The notes beneath the pieces were generated by a model. It was not told where the DNA came from. It did no database searches and saw only the letters and a program-made list of their open reading frames with translations. Shown piece by piece: positions 52,079-63,067 of a stretch of 64,000 nt of DNA. The translations under genes and the position numbers were made by a program. The DNA comes from Hibiscus mutabilis. Its lineage: Eukaryota > Streptophyta > Magnoliopsida > Malvales > Malvaceae. Each line of letters starts with the position of its first letter. Position 1 is the stretch's first letter. Location: assembly GCA_019671005.1 (NCBI GenBank), contig CM033718.1, forward strand, positions 32,194,508 to 32,258,507. The letters run 5' to 3'.

Positions 52079-53489
52079 GACTAAATTCTTAAAAATAAAA
52101 GTAGAAAGAACTAAATCCTAAATATACAAAGAGTACAAAGACGGAGAGTATATTTTAATATAATTCTTATAGTGCTAATATAAGACACTGTTCAATATTA
52201 ATTGGTAATAAAGAAAATTAGAAAATCCTAGGCACACACATCGTATATATGTTAATTATTTTTTTAATAATTTAAAGGTGATTACAAAGTAATATTTGTT
52301 TATACATATTTTTTACCTCTTGATAATGCACATATACCCCGTAAACAAAACGATTTAAACCCGTGTCTCTTAGGATAAACATCATTCGCTTTTTTACTGG
52401 ATATTTATTGGGCAATTATAAGGTAGTATATATGTTAATTGTTAATAAACAGATTTCATTGATTTAGACATCAATATAGCAAATCTAAATAATGTTGAGT
52501 ACGTGTACGGATTGGACAGGATATGAACCAAAACATGAATGTATAACATAAAACAAGAGTTTTAATGTGTATGTTATTAATGCACTGATCATTATCATTT
52601 AAATCTGTTTATTTTTCTTTAAAGAAAAATAGGCGAGTCTTGTATAAACAATGAATCCATTCATTTATAAAAATAAAAAAATGAATCCATTCAAAACAAT
52701 ATATATCCAATAATTTGATTTTAATTTGAATAGATTTGGTAAGAAGAGGGAGACTCGGGGGTAAAACACAATGGGACTTGTCGGATTAAGTCCCTCCCAA
52801 AATTTAAAAAATTATTACTTAGATCCTAAAATTTTTAAAAAATTTAATTTGATCTTTACAAAATTTTTAAAAATTTCGATTTAGCTTCAAAAATTTTTAA
52901 TGTTCTTAATGAAATCCTAAGCCCCAAATTTTTTTTAAAAAAAGTAAAGTGAAACCCTTCAAAAATTTTGAAAAATTTAATTTAAACCTCTAAGCTTTTT
53001 TTAATGTTTTAAGTTGGTCACCCTAAACACTATCACCAAATTTCGCCACCGGGGAGACTACTGGTCTAGATGTTATGGGATTATATGAGATTTTGCCCAT
53101 GGAAGATCAGTCCCTTAAGGGTCCAAAAATAATAATAAAGTTTCAAGTTGTGTACAAAAAGGGAGGATCTTTCATGGCAATGCCAAGGGGTTCCCTTTTT
53201 AAGAGCTCATGATTGAATCAATGATAGTAAGGGAGAAAGTTGACATCCCTTTCAAAAACCTATAAGCTTAAGCTGTAGGTAATTAGGAAAATTAGATTCG
53301 TTTTCAGGGGTGCTTAGACCACATTATTGTGCATGTGATGTGTTTATGCCGGTTGGTGGGGTTTAATTTCTTCTTTGCCAACTATCTTTGCCCATATAAT
53401 CCAAGGGATTAAGCAAATTAAAACATGCATAACAAAACACATCAAATCCTTGACGATTTTTTCAATATTTTATGGCAACTGTCGCTGTT
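52079..53489. other. Intergenic AT-rich region without recognised genes
   Basis: No gene. The stretch 52780-53060 is unusual in that it is built of repeated AAAATTTTTAAAAAATTT-like self-complementary words between short GC-richer phrases (TTAAGTCCCTCCCAAAATT, CACCGGGGAGACTACTGG). It may be a decayed foldback element; ends not found. Confidence 0.45.
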
Positions 53490-54019
53490 TTTGTTGAATA
53501 GTTTTAGTTTAAACCTACTCGTGGCATCAGACAAAGAGATTCCTTGAGCCCTTATATCTTCCTAGTATGCGCGGAAGGGTTATCAATTCTGTTAAATGAA
53601 GCTAATCGGGTTAAGTCTATCAAAGGGGTAACAATTGGTCGACAGAAGTTTGATGTGGGACATCTATTGTTTGCTGATGACAACATACTATTCAATGAGG
53701 CATCAGTATCTTCTGCAAATAACCTTAAACAGGTTTTGGCTGCTTATGGAAACACATCTGGGCAAAGGGTAAACTTTGAGAAGTCCCTTATCTTTTATAG
53801 CAGTAATATAGATGTTGGTCTTCGAGAACAAATTGGAGCTATATTAGGGGTTCGTGTATCATCTAATCCTGAATGATACTTTGGGTTGCCAACTATGGTA
53901 GGAAGAAGTAAAAAGGAAGCTTTCTATTATTATTTGGATCGTTTCAACAAGAAGACTGATAATTGGGGGGTTCGTTTCCTTTCTATGGGAGGGAAGGAGG
54001 TCCTAATTAAAAGTGTCTT
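53490..54019 (+). pseudogene. LINE reverse transcriptase fragment
   Basis: The text starts PTRGIRQRDSLSPYIFLVC and reaches the catalytic box LLFADDNILF (about 53671-53700; ADD present). It continues with VNFEKSLIFYS and, after a stop TGA at 53874, YFGLPTMVGRSKKEAF and LSMGGKEVLIKSV. It represents the palm and thumb of the RT only. The fingers and the endonuclease are not in the window, so the copy was 5'-truncated or deleted. Confidence 0.85.
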
Positions 54020-56826
54020 TGTAACACCTCGAAAACTGGCCTAGTCGAAATTGGGTTTCGACGATCAGAAACCCTACACCGAGAAGTTTAAATATTTCAT
54101 CAATATTGACTATGTGTTAGTTTTGTTGTCAAGGGACCTTAATTAAGTTCATTCATAGTTAGGGGTTTCGTTGAAAATGTGAAAATGTTGATTTGTGGCT
54201 CGGTGTATTGATACAGTAAGACCTGTATCGATATGGTCCAACTATTTCTTAACTAACTTACTAAACCTGAGCAAGTCGTATCGATACGGCCATATGGGTA
54301 TTGATACGGCTCCCTGTCAAAAATTGTTTTGAGGAATAAATTGAAAAGTTTGAAAGTTGAGGATGACTCGCCTACTTGGTTGCCACCCATATCACGTGGG
54401 ATTATCTGAAATGTTAGAAAGATGGCAATTCATTGCCTTAGAATTGTAAAAAGGTATGAAATGATAGAAAATGAATAGTTTAAGCTTGCCTTCACCAAAG
54501 GGAAATCTTTTCATTGGCCCTTGGTGAGGTGGGCTATGATTAAAACCATTCCAAGAGAATAAGAATGAGTTCTCATCTTTGCTTTAGCTTTCACCATAAC
54601 CAAATCCCACCCTTTGTCATAAAATAAGCAAGCACCTCCATTTTTGTCTCCAACCTCAAGCTCAAGCACACACCTATCTATTTGGACCCCTTAAACTCAA
54701 GCTTTCTTTGCTTTGAAAACATCAATCTATAGCTATCGGTAGGGTAAATAGAAACCCTCCTTCTATTATCGATTCGATTGACTATTTGATGCCCAATTTT
54801 AAGTTATGATTCTTAAAGATAAGCCATTGTTCTTCAAGTTCTAGTTCATGAATCTAATGAATAGCTAATGGCTATTCTAAGCTTAGAAATGAATATCGAT
54901 ATTGTTATATTAATTGTAACAATTTCTTATTGAATTTCCTAGCTCAAGAATTGGAGGAAGCTAGTCCATCATCTCCAAAACAAATTAGGAATAAGGGGAT
55001 TACCATTCGTGAGCCTTGAAAGAATCGGGATTCATGGTGAGTGTAGTCAGAATCTCGAGAGTTGGCTAGGTGCCATCTCGAATCATTGATTATTGCTCAT
55101 TGTATTGCTAACCATTATATTGAAGGTTTTTGCATAAAACCCTATTGAAAGTCACATAGGTAAGAATGGGTAAGTATTGTATTGAAATCATGTCCGAAAC
55201 ATCGTTATTGATGCCATGGAAAGCATTGAAGCATAGCTATGCTAAGCTATTGAAACATTGATACATGAATATTGTTATTGGACCATTGCTATTGATTTAT
55301 AGTTATGAATCATTGTTATTGAGCTATTGTCATTGAACCCTTATTATTGATATATTGATATTGAATTATTGAATATTGAACATTGGGATCGAAAGTATTG
55401 GATACAATTGGCATGCCATAGAATTCATGAGCTCATTGGTACGGGTATAGGCTACGACCTTTATTGTGGTGCAGCGGAGGGATGTTAATGTGTATTGGTC
55501 AAATTGGTGTAGCAAAAGAAATATAACTAGACCATTATTGATATTGGTGCAGATGTGGAATTCGTGTATCCATATATCGTGAAATCAATCCAAGGGAACC
55601 ATTAAGTATTGCTATTGTTAAATGATATTAAACTATGAATATGCTATTGATTATTGTTGTTATAATGATTATTGATGCCATGAGAAATGTGGAGTATGAT
55701 AATTATGCCATGTTGAATCATATGCTTATTGTTAGAATGGTTAGACTTGTTGCTGAAGCATATTGGAATGCATACCACGCTCATTCATTGTTTATGGCTA
55801 CCTCACTTAGACTATGTAAGTCTAATGCACTCATCTTCCACATTTCAGGTTAAGAAAGTGTATTGGATAGAGATCGGAGCTAGCTGGAAGTTCAGCAAGT
55901 CACCACAAGTTTAGCGTAATGTGTGTTGTCCTTATGAACTCCTAGAATGGTGGCAAAGTAGTCGAACTAGTTAATTATGGCCATTTTGGTATGTGTATAT
56001 TGGCTATGTTTTGAATTGACCTTAGAGAGTCTAAATGGTATGTTAGTGTTGGCTTAATTTGACTTAATATGCATATTCGGCCTTAAGAGATGAAATCATG
56101 GTAAATGGATTCATATTGACATGAGATTGGACATGTTTGTAGATTAAATGGATGTAAACTTACTAGTAAAATTTCATGGTATTTGGACAACGTTCAACAA
56201 TTTAAATTGAATAAAAACCAGCTAAATTATGTCAATACAGGGTAGGCGTATCGATACGGGTCAAGTTATATCGATACGACCTTGCATATTTGGACCTGGT
56301 TAAACAGAACGTATCGATGCACAAAAGGGGGTGTATCGATACGGACTTGGGCAATAAGGTCTAGGAAATAAAGTGTATCGATACGAATCTAGGTGTATCA
56401 ATACGGGGTTAGTTAATTCTGTTAAAGAACTTAAACTACAGTTTTAAATGTTTTACATAGTGGTCATTGAATTTAGTAAGGCCTAATCGGATGGGTTAAT
56501 GTTATCAGAATGACATGAAAATTTACGGGAACACTATTAATGTATTGAATTTCAGTATTTTATAGCTAATTACAAAAAGGGCCTTAAAATTATCAAATTT
56601 TGCATTTTAGTCTCTAAAATTTGTGAAAGTTAGAAATTGGTCCTAATTGAATAGTCATGGATACAAATGGATAAAATGAGCTAAGCTCGATATTGTATAA
56701 TATTTGAAAGACATAATATTGACTAAATATTGTTGTAATTGAAATTGTACCGCACCGTTCACCGTTCGTTCTCCGGTAGCATTCTCCAACCCTTGTCCTC
56801 GACCAGGTCGGGAAAGGGTAGTTACA
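54020..56826 (+). mobile_element. 5' LTR of the gag-only chromovirus-type element
   Basis: It starts TGTAACACCTCG and ends GGGTAGTTACA. It contains five pairs of TATCGATAC-like palindromes (two pairs near 54206-54307, three near 56249-56404), and an ATTGATATTGA-type low-complexity stretch at about 55200-55400. Open frames at 55635-55914 are in the LTR and are not supported as genes. Confidence 0.88.
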
Positions 56827-56829
56827 TTG

Positions 56830-56841
56830 TGGTAGAAGAGC
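56830..56841 (+). other. Degenerate primer binding site, initiator tRNA-Met type
   Basis: TGGTAGAAGAGC, three bases after the LTR end, differs at two central bases from the standard TGGTATCAGAGC. Confidence 0.6.
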
Positions 56842-56966
56842 TAGAGTTTAGTCGATTCTAGGACTAAACCGAAGTGTATTGTATTGATTATTGTGTTACT
56901 TTGCCACCTAGGAGTTATTTTATTGTATATTATGACTTGCAGCTAATCCGATCTCTTTATTTATAG

Positions 56967-58287
56967 ATGTCTAACTCCATTCAAGCTCGAATAGACGATC
57001 ACATTGCTAACTCTTCTATGCATGGTGAGGAAGTTAAAAGAAGGGATCCTCCGATTCCGCGGAACCCTCCGGTACGAAATCCTGAGCGTGGAATGCAAGT
57101 TGCTCAAGAAGAATGCTATATGAACATGGCTGACATGTTCAAAGTGTTAATAACCTCGTTGCGAGTTAAGCAAACTCCCTCATCGCACAATATTGCTATT
57201 TCGAGTACCCGAGCCCCTATCGATAAGTTACCCTAATACTGGGATTACTCTTTTACGCGTCAGAATGATGATAACCCTAAAATTGTTGAGTATTGGCTAG
57301 AAAATACTCTAGGAATTCTGACTAAGCAACTATAGTGTTTCGATGACACAAGCTAGAATGTGCCCTTTCCTTGTTAGCATACGAAGCACTATATTGGTGG
57401 GAGAATATGATTCTTACAGTCCCTGAAGAGGTTGTGAGTTGGGAGTTCTTCCTTCGTGATTTTCGAAAGAAATGTATCAGTGAATACTACCTTGCTGAGA
57501 GGCGTCACCTAAAGAAATGTATCAGTGAATACTACCTGTGGAGCAATACATTCAAGATTTTTGCAAGTACTACCGATATCGGGCTGAATATATCAAGAAA
57601 TAAGAAGAAAAATACATGATGTTTATCAACGGGTTGAATGATGAACTATGTCCTATATTCACGGCCTTGTGCATAACTGATTTCCAAAACCTTGTGGATA
57701 GGGTAAAAGCTACTGAAAGTGCTCAAAAGACTCAGAAGGCCAGTGGGTCAAACAAGTCTGAAAGGAGACATCGTGATGAATCTTATTTTTCTGAATTTTT
57801 CAAGAAAGGGAATCATCATGATTCCAAGACGAATATGTATTCACGGCCTTCCCAGTATGAATATCTTGCTAAACCACAAGCCGTGACTCAATTTTCTCCT
57901 AGTGCCAACTTTACTGAGAGCGCTGAAGGCTCTAAGCAAGAAACGAAGTTTCCAATTCGTAACTTCTGTCGTCACGGGCATCCTAAAGGACAATGCCGTA
58001 AGAAGTCGGGAGCTTGTTTCTTCTATGGTGAGATGGGACATCTCATTCATGACTATCCTAAGAACACTATTAAGTATACTTTTGCGTCGGCCAATTCATC
58101 TCCTATTCAATCCTTTCGAAGTAAGGGAGAAAGACAAGGATCCTTCGAAAAGCCTGAAGGTTTATCCAAAGCATCACACCAACTTGAATCCAAAGCTTCT
58201 ACGCAGATTTACCATGTGAGAGGCAAGAAACAAGAGGATGATCACAACCCTATCACAAGTAAAAATTCGAGGAGGAATTTTTCTTAA
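56967..58287 (+). pseudogene. Chromovirus-type gag, decayed, fused to the end of pol
   Basis: ATG 56967 opens a 89-codon frame (MSNSIQARIDDHIANSS). The capsid-like domain is read in 57371-57619 (YEALYWWENMI, VVSWEFFLRDFRKKCISEYYL), which contains a 45-bp tandem duplication (57468 onward) repeating KKCISEYYL. The frame 57616-58287 holds MMFINGLNDELCPIF, a basic linker and CRHGHPKGQCRKKSGACFF. The zinc knuckle reads CFFYGEMGHLIHDY, where two of three Cys are Tyr, so zinc binding is probably lost. The last residues before the polypurine tract match the very end of a pol frame in shifted reading (EEEFFLRG), showing that all of pol was deleted. Confidence 0.82.
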
Positions 58288-58295
58288 GGGGGAGA
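58286..58295 (+). other. Polypurine tract of the gag-only chromovirus-type element
   Basis: AAGGGGGAGA, two bases before the LTR start at 58298. Confidence 0.8.
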
Positions 58296-58297
58296 AT

Positions 58298-60977
58298 TGT
58301 AACACCCCGAAAATTGGCCTAGTCGGAATTAGGTTCCGACGATCGAAAACCCTACACCGAGAAGTTTAAATATTTTATCAATATTGACTATGCGTTAGTT
58401 TTGTTGTTAAAGGACCTTAATTGACCTATTCATAGTTAGGAGTTTCGTTGAAAATGATATTTTTTGGCTAGGCGTATCGATACAGTAAGACTTGTATCGA
58501 TACGGTTGAATTGTTTCTTAACTAACTTACCGAACCTAAGCAAGCAGTATCGATACGGCCAGAAGGGTATAGATACGAGTCCCTGTCAAAAATTGTTTTG
58601 AGGATTAAATTGAAAAGTTTGAAAGTTGAGGATGACTCACCTACTTGGTTGCCACCCATATCACGTGGGACTTTCTGAAATGTTAGAAAGATGGCAATTG
58701 ATTGCGTTAGAATTGTAAAAAGGTATGAAATGATAGAAAATGAATAGTTTAATCTTACCTTCACCAAATGGAAAGCTTTTCATTGGCCCTTGGTGAGGTG
58801 GGCTATGATTAAAACCATTCCAAGAGAATAAGAAAGAGTTCTCATCTTTGTTTTGGCTTTCACCGTAACCAAATCCCACCCTTTGTCTTAAAATAAGCAA
58901 GCACCTTCATTGTTGTCTCCAACTTCAAGCTCAAGCACACATCTCTCTATTTGGACCCTTTAAACTCAAGCTTTCTTTGCTTTGAAAACTTCAATCTATA
59001 GCTATCGGTTAGGTAAGTAGAAACCCTTCATCTATTATCATTTTCATTGACTATTGAATGCCCAATTCTAAGTTATGATTCTTAAAGCTAAGCCCTTGTT
59101 CTTCAAGTTCTAGTTCATGAATCTAATGAATAGCTAATGGCTATTCTAAGCTTAAAAATGAATATCGATATTGTTATATTAATTGTAACAATTTCTTACT
59201 AAATTTCATAGCTCAAGAATTGGAGGAAGCTAGTCCATCATCTCCAAAACAAACTAGGAATAAGGGTATTACCATTCGTGAGCCTTGAAAGTATCGGGAT
59301 TCAAGGTGAGTGTAGTCGGAGTATCGAGAGTTGGCTAGGTGCCATCTCGAATCATTGATTATTGCTTATTGTATTGCTAACCATTATATTGAAGGTTTTT
59401 GCATAAAACCCTATTGAAAGTCACATAAGTAAGAATGGGTAAGTATTGCATTGAAATCATGTCCGAAACATCGTTATTGTTGCCATGGAAAGCATTAATG
59501 AATAGTTATGCTAAGCTATTGAAACATTGATACATGAATATTGCTATTGATTTATTGTTAAGAATCATTGTTATTGAGCTATTGTCATTGAACCCTTGTT
59601 ATTGATATATTGATATTGAATTATTGAATATTGAACCTTAGGATTGAAAGTATTGGATACAATTGGCATGCCATAGAATTCATGAGTTCATTGGTACGAG
59701 TATAGGCTACAGCCTTTATTGTGGTGCGGCGGAGGGATGTTAATGTGTATTGGTCAAATTGGTGCGGCGGAGGGAATATGACTAGACCATTATTGATATT
59801 GGTGCGGAGGTGGAATTCGTGTATCCATATATCGTGAAATCGATCCAAGGGAACCATTAAGTATTGCTATTGTTAAATGATATGAAACTATGAATATGTT
59901 TTTGATTATCATTGTTATAATGATTATTGATGCCATGATAAATGTGGAGTATGATAATTATGCCATGTTGAATCATATGCTTATTGTTAGAATGGTTAGA
60001 CTTGTTGCTGAAGCATATTGGAATACATATGCGGCGGAGGGAATATGACTAGACCATTATTGATATTGGTGCGGAGGTGGAATTCGTGTATCCATATATC
60101 GTGAATTCGATCCAAGGGAACCATTAAGTATTGCTATTGTTAAATGATATGAAACTATGAATATGCTATTGATTATCATTGTTATAATGATTATTGATGC
60201 CGTGATAAATGTGGAGTATGATAATTATGCCATGTTGAATCATATGCTTATTGTTAGAATGGTTAGACTTGTTGCTGAAGCATATTGGAATGCATACCAC
60301 GCTCATTCATTGTTTATGGCTACCTCACTTAGACTATGTAAATCTAATGCATTCATCTTCCACATTTTCAGGTTAAGGAAGTGTATTGGATCAAGATCGG
60401 AGCTAGTTGGAAGTTTGGCAAGTCGCCACAAACTTAGCGTAATGTGTTTTGTCCTTATGAACTCCTAGAATGGTGGCAAAGTAGTCAAACTAGTTAATTA
60501 TGGCCATTTTGGTATGTGTATATTGGCTATGTTTTGTATCGACCTTAGAGAGTCTAAATGGTATGTTAGTGTTGGCTTAATTTGACTTAATATGCATATC
60601 CGGCCTTAAGAGATGAAATGAGTAAATGGATTCATATTGACATGAGATTGGACATGTTAGTAGATTAAATGGATGTAAACTTACTGGTAAAATTTCATGG
60701 TATTTGGACAACGTTCAACATGTTAAATTGAATAAAAATCAGCTAAAATCTGTCAATACAAGGCAGGCGTATCGATACGGGTCAAGCTGTATCGATACGG
60801 CCTTGTATATTTGGACCTGGTTAAACAGAGCATATCGATATACAGAAGGGGGTGTATTGATACAGACTTGGGCAGTAAGGTCTGGGAAATAAAGTGTATC
60901 GATACGGATCTAGGTGTATCGATACGAGTTAGTTAATTTTGTTAAAGGACTTAAACTATAGTTTTAAATGCTTTACA
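58298..60977 (+). mobile_element. 3' LTR of the gag-only chromovirus-type element (duplicated inside, truncated at end)
   Basis: It starts TGTAACACCCCG. It matches the 5' LTR up to the point equivalent to 56457 and lacks the following 369 bp. It carries a direct tandem duplication of about 268 bp (59764-60031 and 60032-60299) absent from the 5' LTR. The TATCGATAC pairs are preserved at the same relative places (58475-58576, 60770-60925). Short open frames within are incidental. Confidence 0.88.
59764..60299 (+). repeat. Direct tandem duplication of about 268 bp
   Basis: The segment starting GCGGCGGAGGGAATATGACT occurs twice in succession with few differences. The 5' LTR has a single copy (about 55500-55790). 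Confidence 0.88.
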
Positions 60978-63067
60978 GAATTGTGTCATTGCCTTCAACC
61001 TTATGTCGAGCAATAGAACAAGTCATCTCCAAGTTCTGGTGGAGAAATAGTAGTTTTGGTAAAGGAATCCATTGGTGCACATGGGCTCAACTAACATGTC
61101 CCAAGAAATATGGAGGGCTCGAGTTTAGGGATCTAATGAAGTTTAATGTGGCACTCTTGGCTAAGTGGTGCTGGCGCCTAATCACTCAACCTCATTGTCT
61201 CCTTGTAAAGGTGTTAAAAGCCGAATACTATCCAAACAACGATTTTTTAAACTCAAATCTGGGGTCCAATCCCTAGTATATTTGGAGCGCGGTGCTGGCG
61301 CCTAATCACTCAACCTCATTGTCTCCTTGTAAAGGTGTTAAAAGCCGAATACTATCCAAACAACGATTTTTTAAACTCAAATCTGGGTCCAATCCTTCGT
61401 ATATTTGGAGGAGCATATGGAGTTTAAAAGGTCTAATTGAAAAGGGCATAGGCTGACGTGTTGGCATATGACATAATATTAATATTTGAAATGATCCGTG
61501 GCTGCCTGGATCTAGTGGTGGTTTTGTGAGAGATCATCCCATTAATTGCAACTACACATTAGTGTTAGATCTTATTGATGCTCCTACTGCAGTTTGGAAA
61601 GTTAATGTCATTGAGGGACTTTTGATCAAGAGCTTGTGAATAAAATATGTGCCATCCCTTTGGCCAAATCTGGACTGCATGATGAATTAATTTGGCGCCA
61701 TGAGGGTTTGAGTACAGATACTGTGAAGAGTGAATATAAGCTTCTACGAAAGAGAGTCCTCTAATGTTACTGGTATGCAAGCTAATTCTTCTTCTATGGT
61801 TTTATCAAAATTTTATTCTGAGCTGTGGGATGTTAGTTTGCCTTCTAAAGTGAAAATCACAATGTGGAGAATTGCTAATAATTATCTGCCAACTCTTGCA
61901 AATTTACAATCTAGAAGATTGAATGTCAATAATTGATGTCCCTTGTGCAACTCTTCTAATAAATGTATTGAGTATATTATGAGAGATTGTGGTTTTATAA
62001 AACAGCTTCTTGATGCTCAAGGGGTGCAATGTTTAGGCCCTATTGACGATATGGATTGGAAAGAGTGGCTGGCTGGCCCTTTACTTTTTGGCTCTTAGTA
62101 CAAAATACAGATGTGTTCTAATGGTAACTTTTTGGGCAGTCTGGTATGCTCATAATAAGATGTTTCATGAAGGAGTTGTGCTTGTAGTGATTAAAACTCT
62201 CTCATTTATTGTGGCTTTTCTAAGGGAAAATGAGATGCTCAACCCAGATGTTTGCCTGAGTCTTATAATGCACCAGAACAATTGAAAAGTGCCGATTGAG
62301 AACGTGGTAAAAGTAAACTTTGATGCGGCATATAATCCTCTAACTAAGAAATTAACCTCTGGTGTTGTTTGTATGGTAGTAATGACCTTATTATGGCAGC
62401 TTGTACCTCCCCTCATGTGTATGTGGCAGCTGCATTTATGGCTGAGGCTCTAGTTACAGGTTGTTTCATTTACATGGGATCTTAGTTTCACTAAGGTGGT
62501 GACAGAGGGGGGCTCTCTTACCGTTATTAAAAAGTGTTGCTCGGATGCAGTTGATGGTTCTTTGATCAGTCCTATGATTTTAGACATTAAAGAGACATCG
62601 AAAGCTTTTGAGAGTATCACCATCAACTTTGTGAGAAGAGAGGCAAATAATGCTGCTCATCTTATGGCTCAAGAGGGGAAAGCTTATAGTTGCTCTATGT
62701 ATTGGATAGAAGAAGCTCCAACAAAGACGACTCTGGCCACAGAGAAGGATCGAGAAGGCATTATTCATAGTTAGTGAACCACCTTGCAAGTTTCTTGGAT
62801 TTGTTGGCCTGCTCAGTGTGTGTTGATTGATGTTGCTTGATGATATGTGAGACAGAATGTTGATCCTGCTCAAGCTTTGTTTTATCAGAAGTCTTTAGAT
62901 TCCCATGTTTAGATACACTTCAAACTTTTCAGTTTTTGAGATAACTGGTTTTGTCTGTTTCAGTTGATAGGAATGTTTTGTATGTTTAGTTATAGTCTAG
63001 TTCTGTTAGACTATATGTGTAACTTGTTGATCATTCCTTAATACAAAAACCAGTTGATTCAAAAAAA
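60978..63067 (+). pseudogene. LINE ORF2 C-terminal part: RT thumb, zinc-finger domain and RNase H
   Basis: The text LPSTLCRAIEQVISKFWW, then IHWCTWAQLTCPKKYGGLEF and LLAKWCWRLI, belongs to the region after RT. The zinc-finger domain of plant RTs is at about 61800-62020 (LWDVSLPSKVKITMWRIANN, LPTLANLQSRRLNV, then CPLCNSSNKCIEYI). RNase H follows: VKVNFDAAYN (first Asp, about 62310), MAEALVTGC (Glu), VVTEGGSLTVI (Gly where the second Asp is usual) and FVRREANNAAHLMAQEG. Many stops. A 124-bp tandem duplication lies at 61167-61411. Confidence 0.85.
61167..61411 (+). repeat. Direct tandem duplication of 124 bp within the LINE
   Basis: GGTGCTGGCGCCTAATCACT starts at 61167 and again at 61291. The copies differ by a few bases (for example GGGGTCC versus GGGTCC), so the duplication is not very recent. 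Confidence 0.9.

Larger units (their letters stand above)
54020..60977 (+). mobile_element. Non-autonomous chromovirus-type LTR retrotransposon (gag only) nested in the LINE
   Basis: LTR 54020-56826 (2,807 bp), internal part 56827-58297 (1,471 bp), LTR 58298-60977. LTRs begin TGTAACACC(C/T)CGAAAA and share the start GGCCTAGTCGG with the chromovirus at 32863-40420, so they are related. A mutated tRNA-Met-type primer site and an AAGGGGGAGA polypurine tract are present. The internal part encodes gag only, joined directly to the last residues of pol. The 3' LTR lacks its last 369 bp and adjoins the LINE, so no target duplication remains (left flank GTCTT, right flank GAATT). Confidence 0.85.
53490..63067 (+). 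mobile_element. 5'-truncated L1-type LINE, split by an LTR retrotransposon
   Basis: LINE parts are 53490-54019 (RT) and 60978-63067 (end of RT region, zinc-finger domain, RNase H, 3' tail). Between them lies a chromovirus-type element. The first part breaks off in LIKSV and the second resumes in LPSTLCRAIEQVISKFWW, so only about 25-30 bp of LINE are missing at the junction. The 3' end is AAAACCAGTTGATTCAAAAAAA near 63067. Domain order is that of plant L1 elements with C-terminal RNase H. Confidence 0.82.

Noticed and set aside
55635..55914. Short frames in the LTR at 55635-55914 and 60157-60468
   Set aside because: Both fall in the two LTRs of one element, which is sufficient reason for their similarity; no protein features.
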